Below are positions 63,883 through 64,000 of a DNA stretch of 64,000 bases, in pieces. The notes beneath the pieces are model-generated. The model ran no database searches and was not told the DNA's origin. It saw only the letters and a program-made list of their open reading frames with translations. The first letter of the stretch is position 1, and each line of letters opens with the position of its first letter. A program made the translations under genes and the position numbers. This DNA comes from an uncultured Lachnospiraceae bacterium. GTDB lineage: Bacteria > Bacillota > Clostridia > Lachnospirales > Lachnospiraceae. The stretch is taken from assembly GCA_950097145.1 (NCBI GenBank), contig CATNCF010000007.1, forward strand, positions 25,572-89,571, read 5' to 3'.

Positions 63883-64000
63883 TCTAACTTCCTCCTGCCT
63901 TATCTTACATGTGTTTTCACTTATATTCTTCCCGTTCTTCTGAAATATCACACCTAATATTTGATTGTGCCCAGAAGATAATCTATGAAATTATAACACA

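Noticed and set aside
1-64000. CRISPR arrays, rRNA genes, integrases or IS transposases
   Set aside because: I found no regularly spaced direct repeats, no rRNA-like sequence and no transposase or recombinase reading frame; any enzyme moving the small elements must be elsewhere.

Overview
The window looks like a chromosomal segment of a low-to-mid GC, strictly anaerobic Firmicute, most likely family Lachnospiraceae. I infer this from the dgt-dnaG-rpoD-trmK-nif3 macromolecular-synthesis cluster, PyrBI with a zinc-type regulatory chain, an oxygen-independent precorrin-2/cobalamin gene set without later heme genes, ferredoxin-type aldo/keto reductase, several LytR-CpsA-Psr proteins and strong AGGAGG ribosome binding sites. 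The species cannot be fixed from sequence alone. Nearly every gene is on the minus strand. The plus-strand exceptions are a small zinc-ribbon membrane protein (158-553), a 26-residue toxin-like peptide (31647-31727) and a LicD-family gene (31975-32967).

Layout: 0-7 kb pyrBI, a frameshifted AraC-type regulator, a TGS/uridine-kinase-like protein. 5-10.4 kb the operon dgt-dnaG-rpoD-trmK-nif3 leading into the kinase. 10.5-14 kb an Fe-S aldo/keto reductase, tRNA-Leu(CAG), nucleoid-associated protein and exonuclease III. 14-18.8 kb an accessory block: two tandem DUF262 (GmrSD-like) proteins headed by a small membrane-protein gene that carries a 157-bp TA-flanked insertion element. 19-23.6 kb tRNA-Leu(UAA), a GGDEF-EAL protein, a HEAT-methyltransferase and an amidase. 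23.6-39.4 kb tetrapyrrole synthesis: cobA/hemD-hemB-hemL and cobD-cbiP-cbiC-hemA-nudix-sirC-hemC. The two halves are separated by a TetM-like GTPase fused to a YacP/Rae1 nuclease domain, a shortened AAA ATPase, a type I toxin-antitoxin locus and licD. 39.4-41.2 kb an AAA ATPase with a small nuclease-like partner. 41.2-64 kb cell envelope and metabolism: SH3 amidase lipoprotein, pyruvate kinase, carbamate kinase, HtrA protease, glmS with an LCP gene, glycopolymer genes, and three adjacent secreted proteins with fibronectin-III-like repeats followed by a second LCP gene.

How the genes work together: HemA-HemL-HemB-HemC-HemD make uroporphyrinogen III, CobA methylates it, SirC oxidises precorrin-2, and CbiC, CbiP and CobD act in cobalamin assembly. 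The envelope block pairs glycopolymer synthesis and attachment (sugar transferase, GT2 enzymes, LCP proteins) with wall remodelling (amidase and glucosaminidase).

The most notable signals lie outside ordinary coding sequence. (1) Two copies of a 157/158-bp palindromic element flanked by TA, with compensatory base changes between copies. Computational removal of one copy plus one TA restores an intact 98-codon reading frame. (2) The second copy sits inside another palindromic element, a nested insertion. (3) A different structured repeat family has 14-bp terminal inverted repeats, two copies, each lodged between a gene end and a tRNA-Leu promoter; one copy supplies the last codons of the GGDEF-EAL gene. 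(4) A compact type I toxin-antitoxin locus with a consensus antisense promoter. (5) The GTPase-ribonuclease fusion.
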